Shown one piece after another: positions 1 through 12,244 of a DNA stretch of 64,000 nucleotides (positions within the stretch are counted from its first letter, which is position 1; every line of letters starts with the position of its first letter). The position numbers and the translations under genes were made by a program. The notes below the pieces were generated by a model. It was not told where the DNA came from. It searched no databases and saw only the letters and a program-made list of their open reading frames with translations. The stretch covers positions 107,646,313 to 107,710,312 of the forward strand of contig NC_089225.1 in the NCBI RefSeq assembly GCF_963924675.1, written 5' to 3'. Source of the stretch: Phocoena phocoena. Its lineage: Eukaryota; Chordata; Mammalia; Artiodactyla; Phocoenidae.

Positions 1-555
1 ATTAATTTGTTTATTTATTTATTCACCCATCATGTATTGGGCGCTTAAGATGAACAAGCATCAGTGTAAGGTACAGAAACAAAGAAATGTTTATTCTCTT
101 TAGGATGATTCTCCTCACCTGCGGTAAATAAGAGGCGCACGGTACCTAAACCACATTTACACAGCTAGAAAGAGGCATGCGCAGAAAGGAGATATAATCA
201 AAGGAGGGTGACAATACTGAGCAGAGAGAGCTGCCCTGGGGAAGGGATGACTTCCTGGTCTTTCATGAAGGTGAAATGAGCTTGTTTTATTCTGGGGCGG
301 CCTGGTTCAACATGGAAATCATAAAGGGAGCGGCTTTAAGATAGAAATACATTGCTTAAGGAAGGAGCCGTTAATAGTATTTTTATGCTCTAGAACCAGC
401 CGTACCATGTCAGTGTGTACTGAATATCTACAAGATATATGATGTGAACAGTCCTGAGATTTTATTTTTGGTAGTAAGAGCTTTATATTTTCTGTTGCAG
501 AGTGAAGGGAAGGAAAGGAAAGTTTGCTTCTCATGGAAGATATTTTAAAATATTT
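1..555 (+). other. Upstream DIS3L2 intron, possible old L2 remnant
   Basis: Begins with a TTTA-rich stretch. The later part (roughly 120-290) has the flavour of an L2 element, such as the gaagggatgacttcctgg context, but it is too diverged to define. No coding signal seen. Confidence 0.3.
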
Positions 556-559
556 ATAT

Positions 560-1000
560 ATTAGTTAGGATGCTTTTAGCACCAAGTGATAGAAAACCCT
601 GACCCAAAGTGACTTAAATAATAAGGGAATATATTATCTCACATAAGTGGGAGTCCAGAGGTTGTGCAGGCTTCAGGCCTAGTATAGTCAGTGACTTGAT
701 ATTATCAGATTGCCCTTTGCTGTTTCCAGTGATCTAGCAGTGGATTCTCTGTGGCCGTGAAGATGGCTGCCAGTGTGCTCAAGCTGCGTGCTTTCTTGAT
801 CACATCAAACAAGGAAGGGGGAAATTCTTTCCACCAACCATGGTATCGATTATGGTCTCCAGGGCAGCTGTGCTCTGATTTTATTAGAATAACGAAGATC
901 TGAAGGTGAGATGAGCTCCCTCTATGAAGAAGATTAGGTTTCTATTAGGAAGGAGGAAGAGGGGATTGAATGTTGGTTAGGCAACCAGCACTGGGCACCA
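560..1000 (-). repeat. Ancient interspersed repeat, probable L1 3'-end class
   Basis: Contains phrases typical of an old mammalian repeat: acttaaataataagggaata, then tctcacataag, then aagatggctgcc. The same type recurs around 40920-41340 and probably near 11930-12080. I cannot name the family securely and the orientation is tentative. Confidence 0.35.
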
Positions 1001-1238
1001 TAGTTTCATTATAATAAATGTTTCTATAATTTTTAAGTTAAAAATGTTACAACGTTGAAGGAAGTTTAGAAAATAGTCACTCATAATCCTTTTTCTCTAA
1101 AAAAAAAATTAACACCATTCCCTTTTAATCTTTTCATAAATGTTTTTACATAGTTAAATTATACTATTCCTAAATACATTTTATTCTTTTTACTTTATGT
1201 CATAGTCATTTTTATGTTGCGACATCTTCAAAATTATT

Positions 1239-1451
1239 ATTATTATTAATTTTTTTTTGCAGTACGCGGGCCTCTCACTGTTGTGGCCTCTCCCGTTGCG
1301 GAGCACAGGCTCCGGACGCGCAGGCTCAGCGGCCATGGCTCACGGGCCCAGCCGCTCCGCGGCATGTGGGATCTTCCCGGACCGGGGCACGAACCCGTGT
1401 CCCCTGCATCGGCAGGCGGACTCCCAACCACTGCGCCACAAGGGAAGCCCC
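1239..1451 (-). mobile_element. CHR-type SINE with target-site duplication
   Basis: Reverse-strand cetacean CHR SINE. The poly(T) at 1250-1258 is its A-tail, and the tRNA-derived head ends at the gggaagccc block. Direct repeats of TCAAAATTATT at 1228-1238 and 1452-1462 are the insertion-site duplication. Confidence 0.88.
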
Positions 1452-1559
1452 TCAAAATTATTTTTTAAATGCGTAATAATCAGTTGAACAAATATACCAT
1501 TGTTCAGTTTATCATTTACCTATTAGTGGAAATCTAGATAACTTCTTTTACTCATTCGT

Positions 1560-1870
1560 CTCAGTTTTATTTTTTAGAACAGTTTTATATTTACAGAAAA
1601 ATTGTCAAGATAGTACAGAGTTCTCATATACCCCCGCACCTAGTTTCCCCTATTGTTAACATGTAGTATGGTGCATTCGTTACAGTTAATGAACCAAAAC
1701 TAATATGTTATTATTAACTAGGGTCCATACCTTTATTCAGAAATCCTTGATTTAAAAAAAATCTAACGTCCTTTTTCTGTTCAGGGCTCCCATTTAGAAT
1801 ACCTGTATATCACATTTAGTTGTCATGTCTCTTTAGGGTCCTCTTGGCTGTGAGAGTTTCCAAGTTATTT
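1560..1870 (-). mobile_element. Ancient L1 (L1M-type) 3'-UTR fragment
   Basis: Reads as the reverse complement of an old L1 3' UTR: acagaaaaattg and the later tagttgtcatgtctctttag followed by ctcttggctgtgagagtttc. 5'-truncated, no coding part. Antisense to DIS3L2. Confidence 0.65.
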
Positions 1871-1904
1871 GGTTTTTTAGAATTCTTTATCAATAATAAC
1901 TTTT

Positions 1905-2254
1905 ATTTTTATTTTTTTAAAATTAATTAATTTATTTATTTTTGGCTGTGTTGGGTCTTCGTTGCTGTGCCCGGGCTTTCTCTAGTTGGGGCGAGCAGGG
2001 GCTACTCTTAGTTGTGGTGCGCGGGCTTCTCACTGCGGTGGCTTCTCTTGTTGCGGAGCACGGGCTCTAGGCCCGCGGGCTTCAGTAGTTGTGTCTCGCG
2101 GGCTCTAGAGAGCAGGCTCAGGAGTTGTAGCACACGGGCTTAGTTGCTTTGCGGCATGTGGGATCTTCCTGGACCAGGCCTTGAACCCGTGTCGAACCCG
2201 TGTCCCGTGCATTGGCAGGCGGATTCTTAACCACTGTGCCACCAGGGAAGTCCC
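1905..2254 (-). mobile_element. Long-form CHR-type SINE
   Basis: Reverse-strand tRNA-derived SINE of the longer form. It starts with a T-rich tail, then ggctgtgttgggtcttcgtt, and ends at the head block agggaagtccc. It carries a small internal direct duplication (gaacccgtgtc twice near 2186-2208). A possible duplicated target CCAAGTTATTT occurs at 1860-1870 and 2255-2265, but 35-45 extra bases lie between the left copy and the tail, so I hold that loosely. Confidence 0.8.
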
Positions 2255-2319
2255 CCAAGTTATTTTTGAAGGACATATTTTAGTGCAGAGTAGGTTGCTT
2301 TTTAAGAGAATTGGGCATT

Positions 2320-2638
2320 TTTAAAATTTGTTTATTTATTGGCTGCATTGGGTCTTCGTTGCTGCACGCAGGCTTTCTCTAGTTGCAGCAAGCAGTGGCT
2401 ACTCTTCGTTGTGGTGCGCGGGCTTCTCATTGTAGTGGCTTCTCTTGTTGCAGGGCACGGGCTCTAGGCGCGTGGGCTTCAGTAGCTGTGGCTCGTGGAC
2501 TCTAGAGCGCAGGCTCAGTAGTTGTGGCGCACGGGCTTGGTTGCTCCGCGGCATGTGAGATCTTCCCGGACCAGGGATTGAACCCGTGTTCCCTGCATTG
2601 GCAGGCGGATTCTTATCCCCTGCGCTACCAGGGAAGCC
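2320..2638 (-). mobile_element. Long-form CHR-type SINE (second adjacent copy)
   Basis: Same family and orientation as the copy just upstream, with independent substitutions. It begins at the TTTATTTATTGGCTGCATTG tail region and ends at agggaagcccc. No convincing target duplication found. Confidence 0.78.
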
Positions 2639-2639
2639 C

Positions 2640-3330
2640 CTGGCCCAACATTTTGATGCAACATTGAATCATAGTTGTCCTAAAGCAGCTGTTACCATCT
2701 TTTCAGGCAGTGAATAGAAGACAGAAACTGCTTAGGAAGTTGTAATACTTGAACTGTAACACATGAAAGGGAAAGTTACTTTCAGTATTCATTTAAAATA
2801 AAATTTACACTGAAATAAAAATATAAAACAAATCCTTCTGTAAGAGAAATACACAATGTGTAAGTCAGTTCCTTACTAGCTTCTGCTTTTGTTATATCCC
2901 AAGTTATTTTGGTTTTTAGAGTGATGGCAGAATTTATAAGTAGACAGCGTATGATTCTTTCTGGGGCATCTAAGGTCTGAATACATGAGCTCTTATTGCT
3001 GACCTGTTAGATTTTTATCTCCTGCAAGCTATCTAGTCTATGCTACTATCAAATGCATCTTGAGTGAAAACCTATAATAAATTTATTTAAATATGATATT
3101 TGAGAAACATTCTCTGCAACTTAGTAAAATAAATGTTAATTACTACTAATAGAAACTTGGAGTCATTGATCACATTTGGAGGCCCTAATCAAAATATAAT
3201 TTTGTTTTTATAGGCCATGTTATAATTTCAATGAACAAATCAAGATTCTTTGGACTCAGAATAGAGCCTGGTGAAAAAATTTTGCCAGAATGCAAAGCAA
3301 CAATAAAATTAAATAAGATAAAAGACAGGG
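2640..3330. other. Intron, no recognised element
   Basis: AT-rich intronic sequence. I see no coding, RNA gene or clear repeat. Confidence 0.4.
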
Positions 3331-3339
3331 TTTTTGTTT

Positions 3340-4200
3340 TTTCCTTTAAATTTCAGCAAAGATCTAATGACTGACATGACTTGTTCTGACGAATATTAGG
3401 TCCATCATCACCTGCTTACTTTTGTCCTCCTTTCCTTTCACCTTTCCATCCCAACAGAAGTGGATCCAGTACTCAGCACTCGTCTTCTTTTTGGAGAAAT
3501 TGCTCCATTTCTTGGTAGGCTGTCGTCTTTATCTAGCAGTCCTTCAGAAATGGTTTGTGAGAATTACATTCTGTGAGTTCTTGCATTTAAAAATCTTCAT
3601 CTTTAAAGTCCACTAACTTCAGTGGTAATTCTCTGTATTAGTTTTTCCTGAGACATGGTATATACCCTTTCTGTCTGTAAAATTTCTTTTATTTCAGGAA
3701 AGTTGTCTTAGTGATATTTTTGAAAATGTTTTCTATTTCATATATGCAGTTCCTTCAGGAATATCAGTTATGCCAATGTTTGATCTCCTTCACCTACCTT
3801 TCATATCTGTTTTCACTATAATCTTTTTATACTCTTAGTATGTTCCAATTTCATTATTTCCCACTTCTCTCAGACTTTTCTCTATGATCCTTATTTTTTT
3901 CAAATAGTGTCAGTTCTTCATTAGTTATCTCCCGTATGACTTCTCATTTCTATGACGGATTTTTTTTTTTCTTTTCTACTTATTTCCTATTTCCTAGGTC
4001 TAACACACTAGTTTTTATTTCCTTTTGTGAAATTTATTTATTTTGTATGCACTTGGATCTTTGCTTTGAGCTCTTCTTTAGTGGTGATATTTTCATAAAT
4101 TTTTGAGTTCTTGCTAATATCTTTGGTCAAGACAGTCATTTCTGTGTCTGTATACTTATAATGTATGTTTTCTCTTTCTGCCATTTCCCTTGCTTGTTCT
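3340..4200 (-). mobile_element. Probable ancient L1/HAL1 ORF1-region remnant
   Basis: T- and CT-rich on the + strand, in the style of a reversed L1 ORF1/5' region (ttcttcattagttatctccc, gttttctatttcatat). Strongly diverged, with no intact frame. The family call is tentative. Confidence 0.35.
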
Positions 4201-5220
4201 TTTCTTCCTTTTTACATGCAGTATTTTTTTTTAATGGAACACCTCCCCACCTTCCCCACCCCGCATCTTTAAATAATGAGTTCTTAGATTTTAGCATTAT
4301 AGTTTTTAAGTTGAATATTATAAAATGCCGTTTGTTTAGGTGTTTAAGCCCTCCATTAACAAGCATAAGATGATCATTTTTGGCCACTCCAGTCTCACCA
4401 AGTAGGAGTAGGTTGGGCACTGTGTTTTAAGTCTGCCTCACAAAGACTGTTACTGAGACTCCTACCCACATATTAGAATGTGTTTCTTTTCATATTAGAT
4501 TAATTCTCTAATAAGCTCTATATGATCTACTTTGTTGTTTATACTTCTTCCGAAAACTGTGTATGCTGTTGGATTATATGTATGGTTAATTATTTTACAT
4601 GTTTTTTTAATACTGTAGGAGAGAATCATGTGAAATTGTGTTTTATAGGTAAAAAATGGTCAAATATATTGGTAATTTCATATGGATCAACATAATATAT
4701 GATTAACCTCTTTATATCATTACGTGCCATTCTTGAACCCTTACTTCTGAGTCATCTCTCAACTGACTCAAATTGCACATAGTTCTTTTCAGGAAGGAAG
4801 TAGGAAGTATATTTCATGCCTTGTTAATAAATCAGTTTGGATTCTTGGAGTCTTAGCCTTGAATTCAGAGGAATCACAACTGTCCCCGGAGGTACTAAAG
4901 TCTCTCAAATGTAGAAGCGAGTATTACTGTGAGTGAGTCTTAAGTATGACAGTGAAAGGCCCAACCCCTCCCTTGCATTCTTGGTCCCCAGATGGTGTGC
5001 ACAACTCTAGAATAATAAAAGCAACGTTATATCCCAACCTCATAAGATGTTACCTCCCGATTTAGCCCGTCAGTACGCTATACATCATTCTAATCAGTGA
5101 ATTCAGTGGGCTTCTCTACTTCTGTAAGGTGAAATTCTTGATTACAAACAGTACTGAGTGAGGTAACACAATAGCTTAAACAGTATTTGGTAAATCTATG
5201 GATTAGGGTGTTTATAAGCA
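4200..5220. other. Intron, no recognised element
   Basis: No coding block or clear repeat recognised. The phrase gacagtgaaagg occurs at 4949-4960 and again near 5878-5889, bracketing the next unresolved block, but I could not make a repeat boundary of it. Confidence 0.3.
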
Positions 5221-5900
5221 AGGTGGGTAGAACAAATGAAGACAGCAAACCCAAACCCAGAAATAGTGTTTCTTTTAATGGAGAAAGATTACTGTCGTCT
5301 CCATCATAGAAGAGCTCAGTGAACTAAATCTGCTGTCAGCTGGTTGGTGGGTCCTCCTGCCGTGGTTCTGTATCGGGGCAGAGTTGGTTGCTGCTGCTGG
5401 GCAGCTGGCATTCTGTAAGGGTTGGTTAGCATTAGTGAGAGGAAGCTCATGCTGTGGAGCTCATTTCCTGTTACCAGGTACTTCGTTCTTATGCCCATTG
5501 AGCAAGCACTGCAGTGCCTGGGGAAGGGGCTTGGTTGACATTCTCAAGGTCATCTTGCCTCCGCAGTGGGAGTCTTTTGCTGACCATTCTCATGGAACAC
5601 AAATAATCATACTCTGGGCCCATTGCAGTTGGCCCGTTTCTCCATGTCTGTTCCCCAGATGTCTTTGTCACCAGTCCTCCAATCTTTCTTCTTTTAGGTC
5701 CCTATCCATCTGGTTAAACGTGTAGCCTCCGCCCATCAGGCCATCTTTCCTCCGCCAAAGTAGACCATGGATATATTGCTTGAAGTTCTGCCTGCAGGGA
5801 GGAAGTTTCTGCTCTACTGTCTTTTCACAGACCACCGCTTAGGATGGATATGCTATCATAGTCCGTTTATGACTTGTGACAGTGAAAGGTCAGTTAGAAC
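5220..5900. other. Unresolved GC-richer block, possible ancient repeat or pseudogene
   Basis: Richer in G+C than its surroundings and with open but unrelated frames on both strands (for example 5384-5725 + and 5489-5671 -). I do not recognise a protein family. It may be an old LTR-type internal fragment or a decayed processed copy; nothing in it settles this. Confidence 0.25.
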
Positions 5901-5970
5901 TAGGCATCCAAAGTACTCAGACCTTTCTGCATCTTCCTATATCTTGTGTTTCCTAATCTTATATTTCTGT

Positions 5971-6064
5971 GTATATACATATATGAAATATATATGTATG
6001 AAATGTATGTACGTAATGCATATATATGTATGAAATATAGGTATGAAATATATATGTATGTATG
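5971..6064. repeat. AT-rich tandem repeat (TATATGTATGAAA-like)
   Basis: Imperfect repeats of an atatatgtatgaaat unit, low complexity. Confidence 0.7.
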
Positions 6065-6554
6065 GTCTGGTTCTCTTGAGTCTTACTCCTGATTAGTACT
6101 CCTACTTTTCATGTAGGAGACTTAGTAAGACTCTGAATTCAACAATACAGTGACTTATCACCCTTGGATTTTTAGTTATTTTTTGTTTTTTGGGTTTTTT
6201 TGGTTTATTTTATTTATTTATTATACAGCAGGTTCTTATTAGTTATCTGTTTTATACATATTAGTGTATATATGTCAATCCCAACCTCCCAATTCATCCC
6301 CCCTTGGTGTCCATACATTTGTTCTCTACATCTGTGTCTCTATTTCTGCCTTGCAAACTGGTTCATCTGTACCATTTTGCTAGATTCCACATATATGCGT
6401 TAATATACGATATTTGTTTTTCTCCTTCTGGCTTACGTCACTTTGTATGACAGTTTCTAGGTCCATCCATGTCTCTACAAATGACCCATTTTCATCCCTT
6501 TTTATGGCTGAGTAATATTCCATTGTATATTTGTACCACATCTTCTTTATCCAT

Positions 6555-9500
6555 TCATCTGTTGATGGGTTGCTTCCATGAGCTGGCTATTGTACATAGT
6601 ACTGCAGTGAACATTGGGGTGCATGTGTCTTTTTGAATTATGGTTTTCTCTGGGTATATGCCCAGTAGTGGGATTGCTGGGCCATATGGTAATTCTATTT
6701 TTAGTTTTTTAAGGACCCTCCATACTGTTCTCCATAGTGGCTGTATCAATTTACATTCCCACCAACAGTGCAAGAGGGTTCCCTTTTCCCCACACCCTCT
6801 CCAGCATTTGTTGTTTGTAGGTTTTCTGATGATGCCCATTCAAACCTGTGTGAGGTGATACCGCATTGTAGTTTTGACTTGCATTTTTCTAATCATTAGT
6901 GATGTTGAGCAGCTTTTCATGTGCTTCTTGGCCATGTCTGTATATGTCTTCTTTGGAGAAATGTCTATTTAGATCTTCTGCCCATTTTTGGATTGGGTTG
7001 TTTGTTTTTTTAATATTGAGCTGCATGAGCTGTTTATGTATTTTGGACATTAATCCTTTGTCCGTTGACTTGTTTGCAAATACTTTATCCCATTCTGAGG
7101 GTTGTCTTTTCGTCTTGCTTGCAGTTTCCTTTGCTGTGCAAAAGCTTTTAAGTTTCATTAGGTCCCGTTGGTTTATTTTTATTTCCATTACTCTAGGAGG
7201 TGGATCAAAAAAGATCTTGCTGTGGTTTATGTCAAAGAGTGTTCCTCCTATGTTTTCCTCTAAGAGTTTTATAGTGTCCGGTCTTACATTTAGGTCTGTA
7301 ATCCATTTTGAGTTTATTTTTGTGTATGGTGTGTGTTAGGGAGTGTTCTAATTTCACTCTTTTACATGTAGCTGTCCAGTTTTCCCAGCACCACTTATTG
7401 AAGAGACTGTCTTTTCTCCATTGTATATCTTTGCCTCCTTTGTCATAGATTAGTTGACCATAGGTATGTGGGTTTATCTCTGGCTTTCTCTCCTGTACCA
7501 TTGATCTGTATTTCTGTTTTTGTGCCAGTACCACATTGTCTTGATTACTGTAGCTTTGTAGTATAGTCTGAAGTCAGGGAGTCTGATTCCTCCAACTCCG
7601 TTTTTTTTTTCCCTCAAGACTGCTTTGGCTATTTAGGGTCTTTTGTGTCTCCATACAAATTTTAAGATATTTGTTCTAGTTCTGGGAAAAAAGGCCACTG
7701 GTAATTTGATAGGGATTGCATTGAATCTGTAGATTGCTTTGGGTAGTATAGTCATTTTCACAGTATTGATTCTTCCAATCCAAGAACATGGTATATCTCT
7801 CCAACTGTTTGTGTCATCTTTGATTTCTTTCATCAGTGTCTTAAAGTTTTCTGAGTGCAGGTCTTTTACCTCCTTAGGTAGGTTTATTCCTAGGTATTTT
7901 ATTCTTTTTGTTGCAATGGTGAATGGGATTGTTTCCTTAATTTCTCTTTCTGGTCTTTTGTTGTTAGTGTATAGGAGTGCAGGAGATTTCTGTGTTATTA
8001 ATTTTGTATCCTGCAACTTTACCAGATTCATTGATTAGCTCTTGTAGTTTTCTGGTGGCATCTTTAGGATTCTCTATGTATGGTATCATGTCATGTGCAA
8101 ACAGTGACAGTTTTACTTCTTCTTTTCCAATTTGTATTGCTTTTATTTCTTTTTCCTCTCTGATTGCCATGGCTAGGACTTCCAAAACTATGTTGAATAA
8201 TTGTGGCACATAATAATTGTGGACATCCTTGTCTTGTTCCTGATCATAGAGGAAATGCTTTCAGTTTTTCACCATTGAGAATGATGTTTGCTGTGGGTTT
8301 GTCTTATATGGCCTTTATTATTTTGAAGTAGGTTCCCTCTATGCCCACTTTCTGTAGAGTTTTTATCATAAATGGGTGTTCAGTTTTGTCAAAAGCTTTT
8401 TCTGCATCTATTGAGATGATCATATGGTTTTTAGTCTTCAGTTTGTTAATATGGTGTATCACATTGATTGATTTGCGTATACTGAAGAATCCTTGCATCC
8501 CTGGGATAAATCTCGCTTGATCGTGGTATATGATCCTGTTAATGTGTTGTTGGATTCTCTTTGCTAGTATTTTGTTGAGGATTTTTGCATCTATATTCAT
8601 CAGTGATATTGGTCTGTAATTTTCTTTTTTTGTAGTATCTCTGTCTGTCTTGATATCAGGGTGATGGTGGCCTCGTAGAATGAGTTTGGGAGGGTTCCTT
8701 CCTCTGCAATTTTTTGGAAGAGTTTGAGAAGGATGGGTGTTAGCTCTTCTCTAAATGTTTGGTAGAATTCACCTGTGAAGCCATCTGGTCCTGGACTTTT
8801 GTTTGTTGTAGGATTTTTAATCACAGTTTCAATTTCATTACTTGTTATTGGTCTGTTCATATTTTCTGTTTCTTCCTGGTTCAGTCTTGGAAGCTTATAC
8901 CTTTCTAAGAATGTCCATTTCTTCCAGGTTGTCCATTTTTTTGGCATAGAGTTGCTTGTAGTAGTCTCTTAGGATGCTTTTTATTTCTGTGGTGTCTGTT
9001 GTAACTTCTCCTGTTTCATTTCTAATTTTATTGATTTGAGTCCTCTCCCTCTTTTTCTTGATGAGTCTGGCTAAAGGTTTATCAATTTTGTTTATCTTCT
9101 CAAAGAACCAGCTTTTAGTTTTATTGATCTTTGTTATTGTTTTCTTTGTTTCTGTTTCATTTATTTCTGCTCTGACCTTTATGATTTCTTTCCTTCTACT
9201 AACTTTGGGTTTTGTTTGTTCTTCTTTCTCTAGTTCCTTTAGGTGTAAGGTTAGATTGTTTGAGATTTTTCTTGTTTCTTGAGGTAGGATTGTATTGCTA
9301 TAAACTTCCCTCTTAGTACTGCTTTTGCTGTATCCCATAGGTTTTGGATCGTTGTGTTTTCATTGTCATTTGTCCCTAGGTAGTTTTTGATTTCCTCTTT
9401 GATTTCTTTAGTGATCTCTTGGTTATTTAGTAACCTGTTGTTTAGCCTCCATGTGTTTGTGTTTTTTATGTTTTTTTCCCCCTGTAATTGATTTCTAATC

Positions 9501-10251
9501 TCATAGCGTTGTGGCTGAAAAAGATGCTTGATATGATTTCAATTTTCTTAAATTTACCGAGGCTTGATTTGTGACCCAAGATGTGATCTATCCTGGAGAA
9601 GGTTCCGTACGCACTTGAGAAGAAAGTGTAATCTGCTGTTTTTAGATGGAATATCCTATAAGTGTCAGTTAAATCTTTCTGGTCTGTTGTGTCATTTCAA
9701 GCTTGTGTTTCCTTATTAATTTTCTGTTTGGATGATCTGTCCATTGGTGTAAGTGAGGTGTTAAAGTTCCCCCACTATTTTTGTGTTACTGTCAGTTTCC
9801 TCTTTTATAGCTGTTAGCAGTTGCCTTATATATTGAGTGCTCCTATGTTGGGTGCATATATATTTATAATTGTTATATCTTCTTGGATTGATCCCTTGAT
9901 CATTATGTAGTGTCCTTCCTTGTCTCTTGTAACATTCTTTATTCTAAAGTCTATTTTATCTGATATGAGTATTGCTACTCCAGCTTTCTTGTGATTTCCA
10001 TTTGCATGGAATATCTTTTTCCATCCCCTCACTTTCAGTCTGTATGTGTCCCTAGGTCTGAAGTGGGTCTCTTGTAGACAGCAAATATATGGGTCTTGTT
10101 TTTGTATCCATTCAGTGAGCCTGTGTCTTTTGATTGGAGCACTTAATCCATTCACGTTTAAGGTAATTATTGATATATATGTTCCTATTACCATTTTCTT
10201 AATTGTTATGGGTTTATTTTTTAGGTCCTTTTCTTCTGTTGTGTTTCCCAC
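6555..10251 (-). pseudogene. L1 ORF2 remnant (endonuclease, reverse transcriptase, Cys region), multiply broken
   Basis: Read on the minus strand from 10251. An endonuclease start (LNVNGLSAPIKRHRL, then CCLQETHF, which holds the catalytic Glu) lies at 9826-10251. RT blocks [13 protein letters not shown] (8600-8947) and [10 protein letters not shown] (8304-8600) follow. The C-terminal region with [20 protein letters not shown] is at 6555-6839. The pieces fall in several frames separated by stops and frameshifts. The RT core motif that should read F-A-D-D is F-A-H-D (in 7964-8209), losing a catalytic aspartate. Intact ORF2 is about 1,275 residues; here the longest piece is about 147. Confidence 0.88.
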
Positions 10252-10503
10252 TTAGAGATGTTCCTTTAGCATTTGTTGTAAAGCTGGTTTGATGGTGTTG
10301 AATTCTCTTAGCTTTTGCTTGCCTGTAAAGATTTTGATTTCTCCATCGAATCTGAATGAGGTCCTTGCCAGGTAGAGTAATCTTGGTTGTAGGTTTTTCC
10401 CTTTCATCACTTTAAATATATCATGCCACTCCCTTCTGGCCTGAAGAGTTTCTGCTGAGAAATCTGCTGTTAACCTTATGGGAGTTCCCTTGTATGTTAT
10501 TTG

Positions 10504-11050
10504 TCATTTTTCCCTTGTTGCTTTCAGTAATTTTTCTTTGTCTTTAATTTTTGTCAGTTTGATTACTATGTGTCTCGGCGTGTTTCTCCTTCTGTTTATC
10601 CTGCCTGCGACTCTCTGTGCTTCCTGGACTTGGGTGGCTCTTTCCTTTCCCATGTTAGGGAAGTTTTCAACTGTAATCTCTTCAGATATTTTCTGAGGTC
10701 CTTTCTCTCTCTCTTCTCCTTCTGGGATCCCTGTAATGTGAATGCGTTTAATGTTGTCCCAGAGGTGTCTTAGGCTGTCTTCATTTCTTTTCATTCTTTT
10801 TTCTTTCTTCTGTTCTGTGGCAGTGAATTCCACCATTCTGTCTTCCAGGTCACTTATCCGTTCTTCTGCCTCAGTTATTCTGCTATTGATTCCTTCTAGT
10901 GTATTTTTCATTTCAGTTACTGTATTGTTCATCTCTGTTTGTTTGTTCTTTAATTCTTCTAGGTCTTTGTTAAACATTTCTTACATCTTCTCGATCTTTG
11001 CCTCCATTCTTTTTCCAAGGTCCTGTATCATCATATCTGTCATTATTATG
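10504..11050 (-). pseudogene. L1 ORF1 remnant (coiled coil and RNA-binding region)
   Basis: Minus-strand frame at 10504-10977 reads NKQTEMNNTVTEMKNTLEGI, then a heptad-rich stretch with SRITEAEERISDLEDRM, and RIHITGIPEGEE, matching the coiled coil and RRM of L1 ORF1p. The C-terminal domain is cut off and the start is lost, so it is a fragment. Confidence 0.88.
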
Positions 11051-11429
11051 AATTCTTTTTCTGGAGGGTTGCCTATCTCCACTTGATTTAGTTGTTTTTC
11101 TGGGGTTTTATCTTGTTCGTTCATCTGGTACATAGTCGTCTGCCTTTTCATTTTGTCTGTCTTTCTGTGAATATGGTTTTCGTTCCACAGGCTGCAGAAT
11201 TGTAGTACTTCTTGCTTCTGCTATCTGTCCCCTGGTGGATGAGGCTATCTGAGAGGCTTGTGCAAGCTTCCTGATGGGAGGGACTGGTGGTGGGTCTTCT
11301 CTCAGCATTCTTATTCAGCATCACATTGGAACACCTGCTAGTGTTGGTCGGTCTCCTGCAGAGGCGGGGGGTGGCTGTGGCTCAGCGTGGGGACAAGGAC
11401 ACTGGAAGCCGGATTTTTATTTTTGTTTA

Positions 11430-12240
11430 TTTATTTTGTTTCCGTCTTAGCCTGGCAGCTGCAATAGATTCAAAATAATTTTTTGATATGCATAGGAGGT
11501 CACTGAGTTTCCACCTTAGCCTGGAATCAAGACTTTAGAGGTTGAGCATGTAATTCTTTTGTTTCCACCCTCTTTTCAGGTTCTCCAGGTCTCTCACTGT
11601 TTCTGTGATCTCTTTGGTATCTTTCCAATAAATTACTTTTCCATCTGGAGTTAGTTTCTCATGCTTACAACCAAGAACCCAGACAAACCCATTAGTATTA
11701 GGAGATGGATGTAGAGAATAGAACCTCAGGAACCTGTGAGAATAATTGTTTAGATGGGCTGGAGGTAACTCAGGTCCCATTAATGTTCAAAATATTAATT
11801 TCCAAAATGTCCTTCAAACTTCAGAGGTGACAACAGGTTCCCCAAATCCTCAACAGGAACTGCATTCTAGTGAACTCAGGTCATAATGTTGTCATTTTGA
11901 AAATTAATGAGACCTGAGTCTTTAACTGTCTAGATTCTTGGTTGCAAACAGGAGAAACCAACTGTGGTTGGAAAAGGAATTTTTAGAAGGATACTGAAGG
12001 GCTCATAGAAACAGTAAGAGTCTTGAATGTCCTGAGAAAGTTATGGGTAGGAACAAAGGCCAGTCTGGAAAGCCAAGAACAAGAAGTTCAATCATAGTCT
12101 TTTATCAGGATTAGTTTGGCCACAGTCATACAGCGTGCTGGCTTTCACACTAGTTTCACAGTGTACTTGTTTTCGTAGAGTTAGAGGAGTCTTCTATAAA
12201 GAGATGCCAGGCATTAAGTAGGAGGCTTCTGTAATGGGAA
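11430..12240. other. Intron with possible old repeat
   Basis: No gene seen. The part near 11930-12080 (cttggttgcaaacaggagaa onwards) resembles the ancient repeat at 40920-41340 but is diverged. Confidence 0.3.
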
Positions 12241-12244
12241 TTGT

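Larger units (their letters stand above)
6180..11430 (-). mobile_element. Near-full-length, decayed L1 (antisense to DIS3L2)
   Basis: Reverse-oriented L1 of about 5.2 kb. The poly(T) and tacagcaggttcttattag at 6180-6250 are the cetartiodactyl L1 3' end. ORF2 remnants follow from 6.5 to 10.25 kb and ORF1 remnants from 10.5 to about 11.05 kb. A GC-rich stretch at 11.1-11.4 kb looks like 5' UTR. The GGATTTTTA-type sequence near 6163 and again near 11410 could be a decayed target duplication. Frames are broken in many places, so it cannot be autonomous. Confidence 0.9.

Noticed and set aside
1246..1487. Overlapping frames on both strands repeated at 21.8, 26.1, 30.5 and 62.9 kb
   Set aside because: These recurrent frames are all translations of the CHR SINE and not a gene family.
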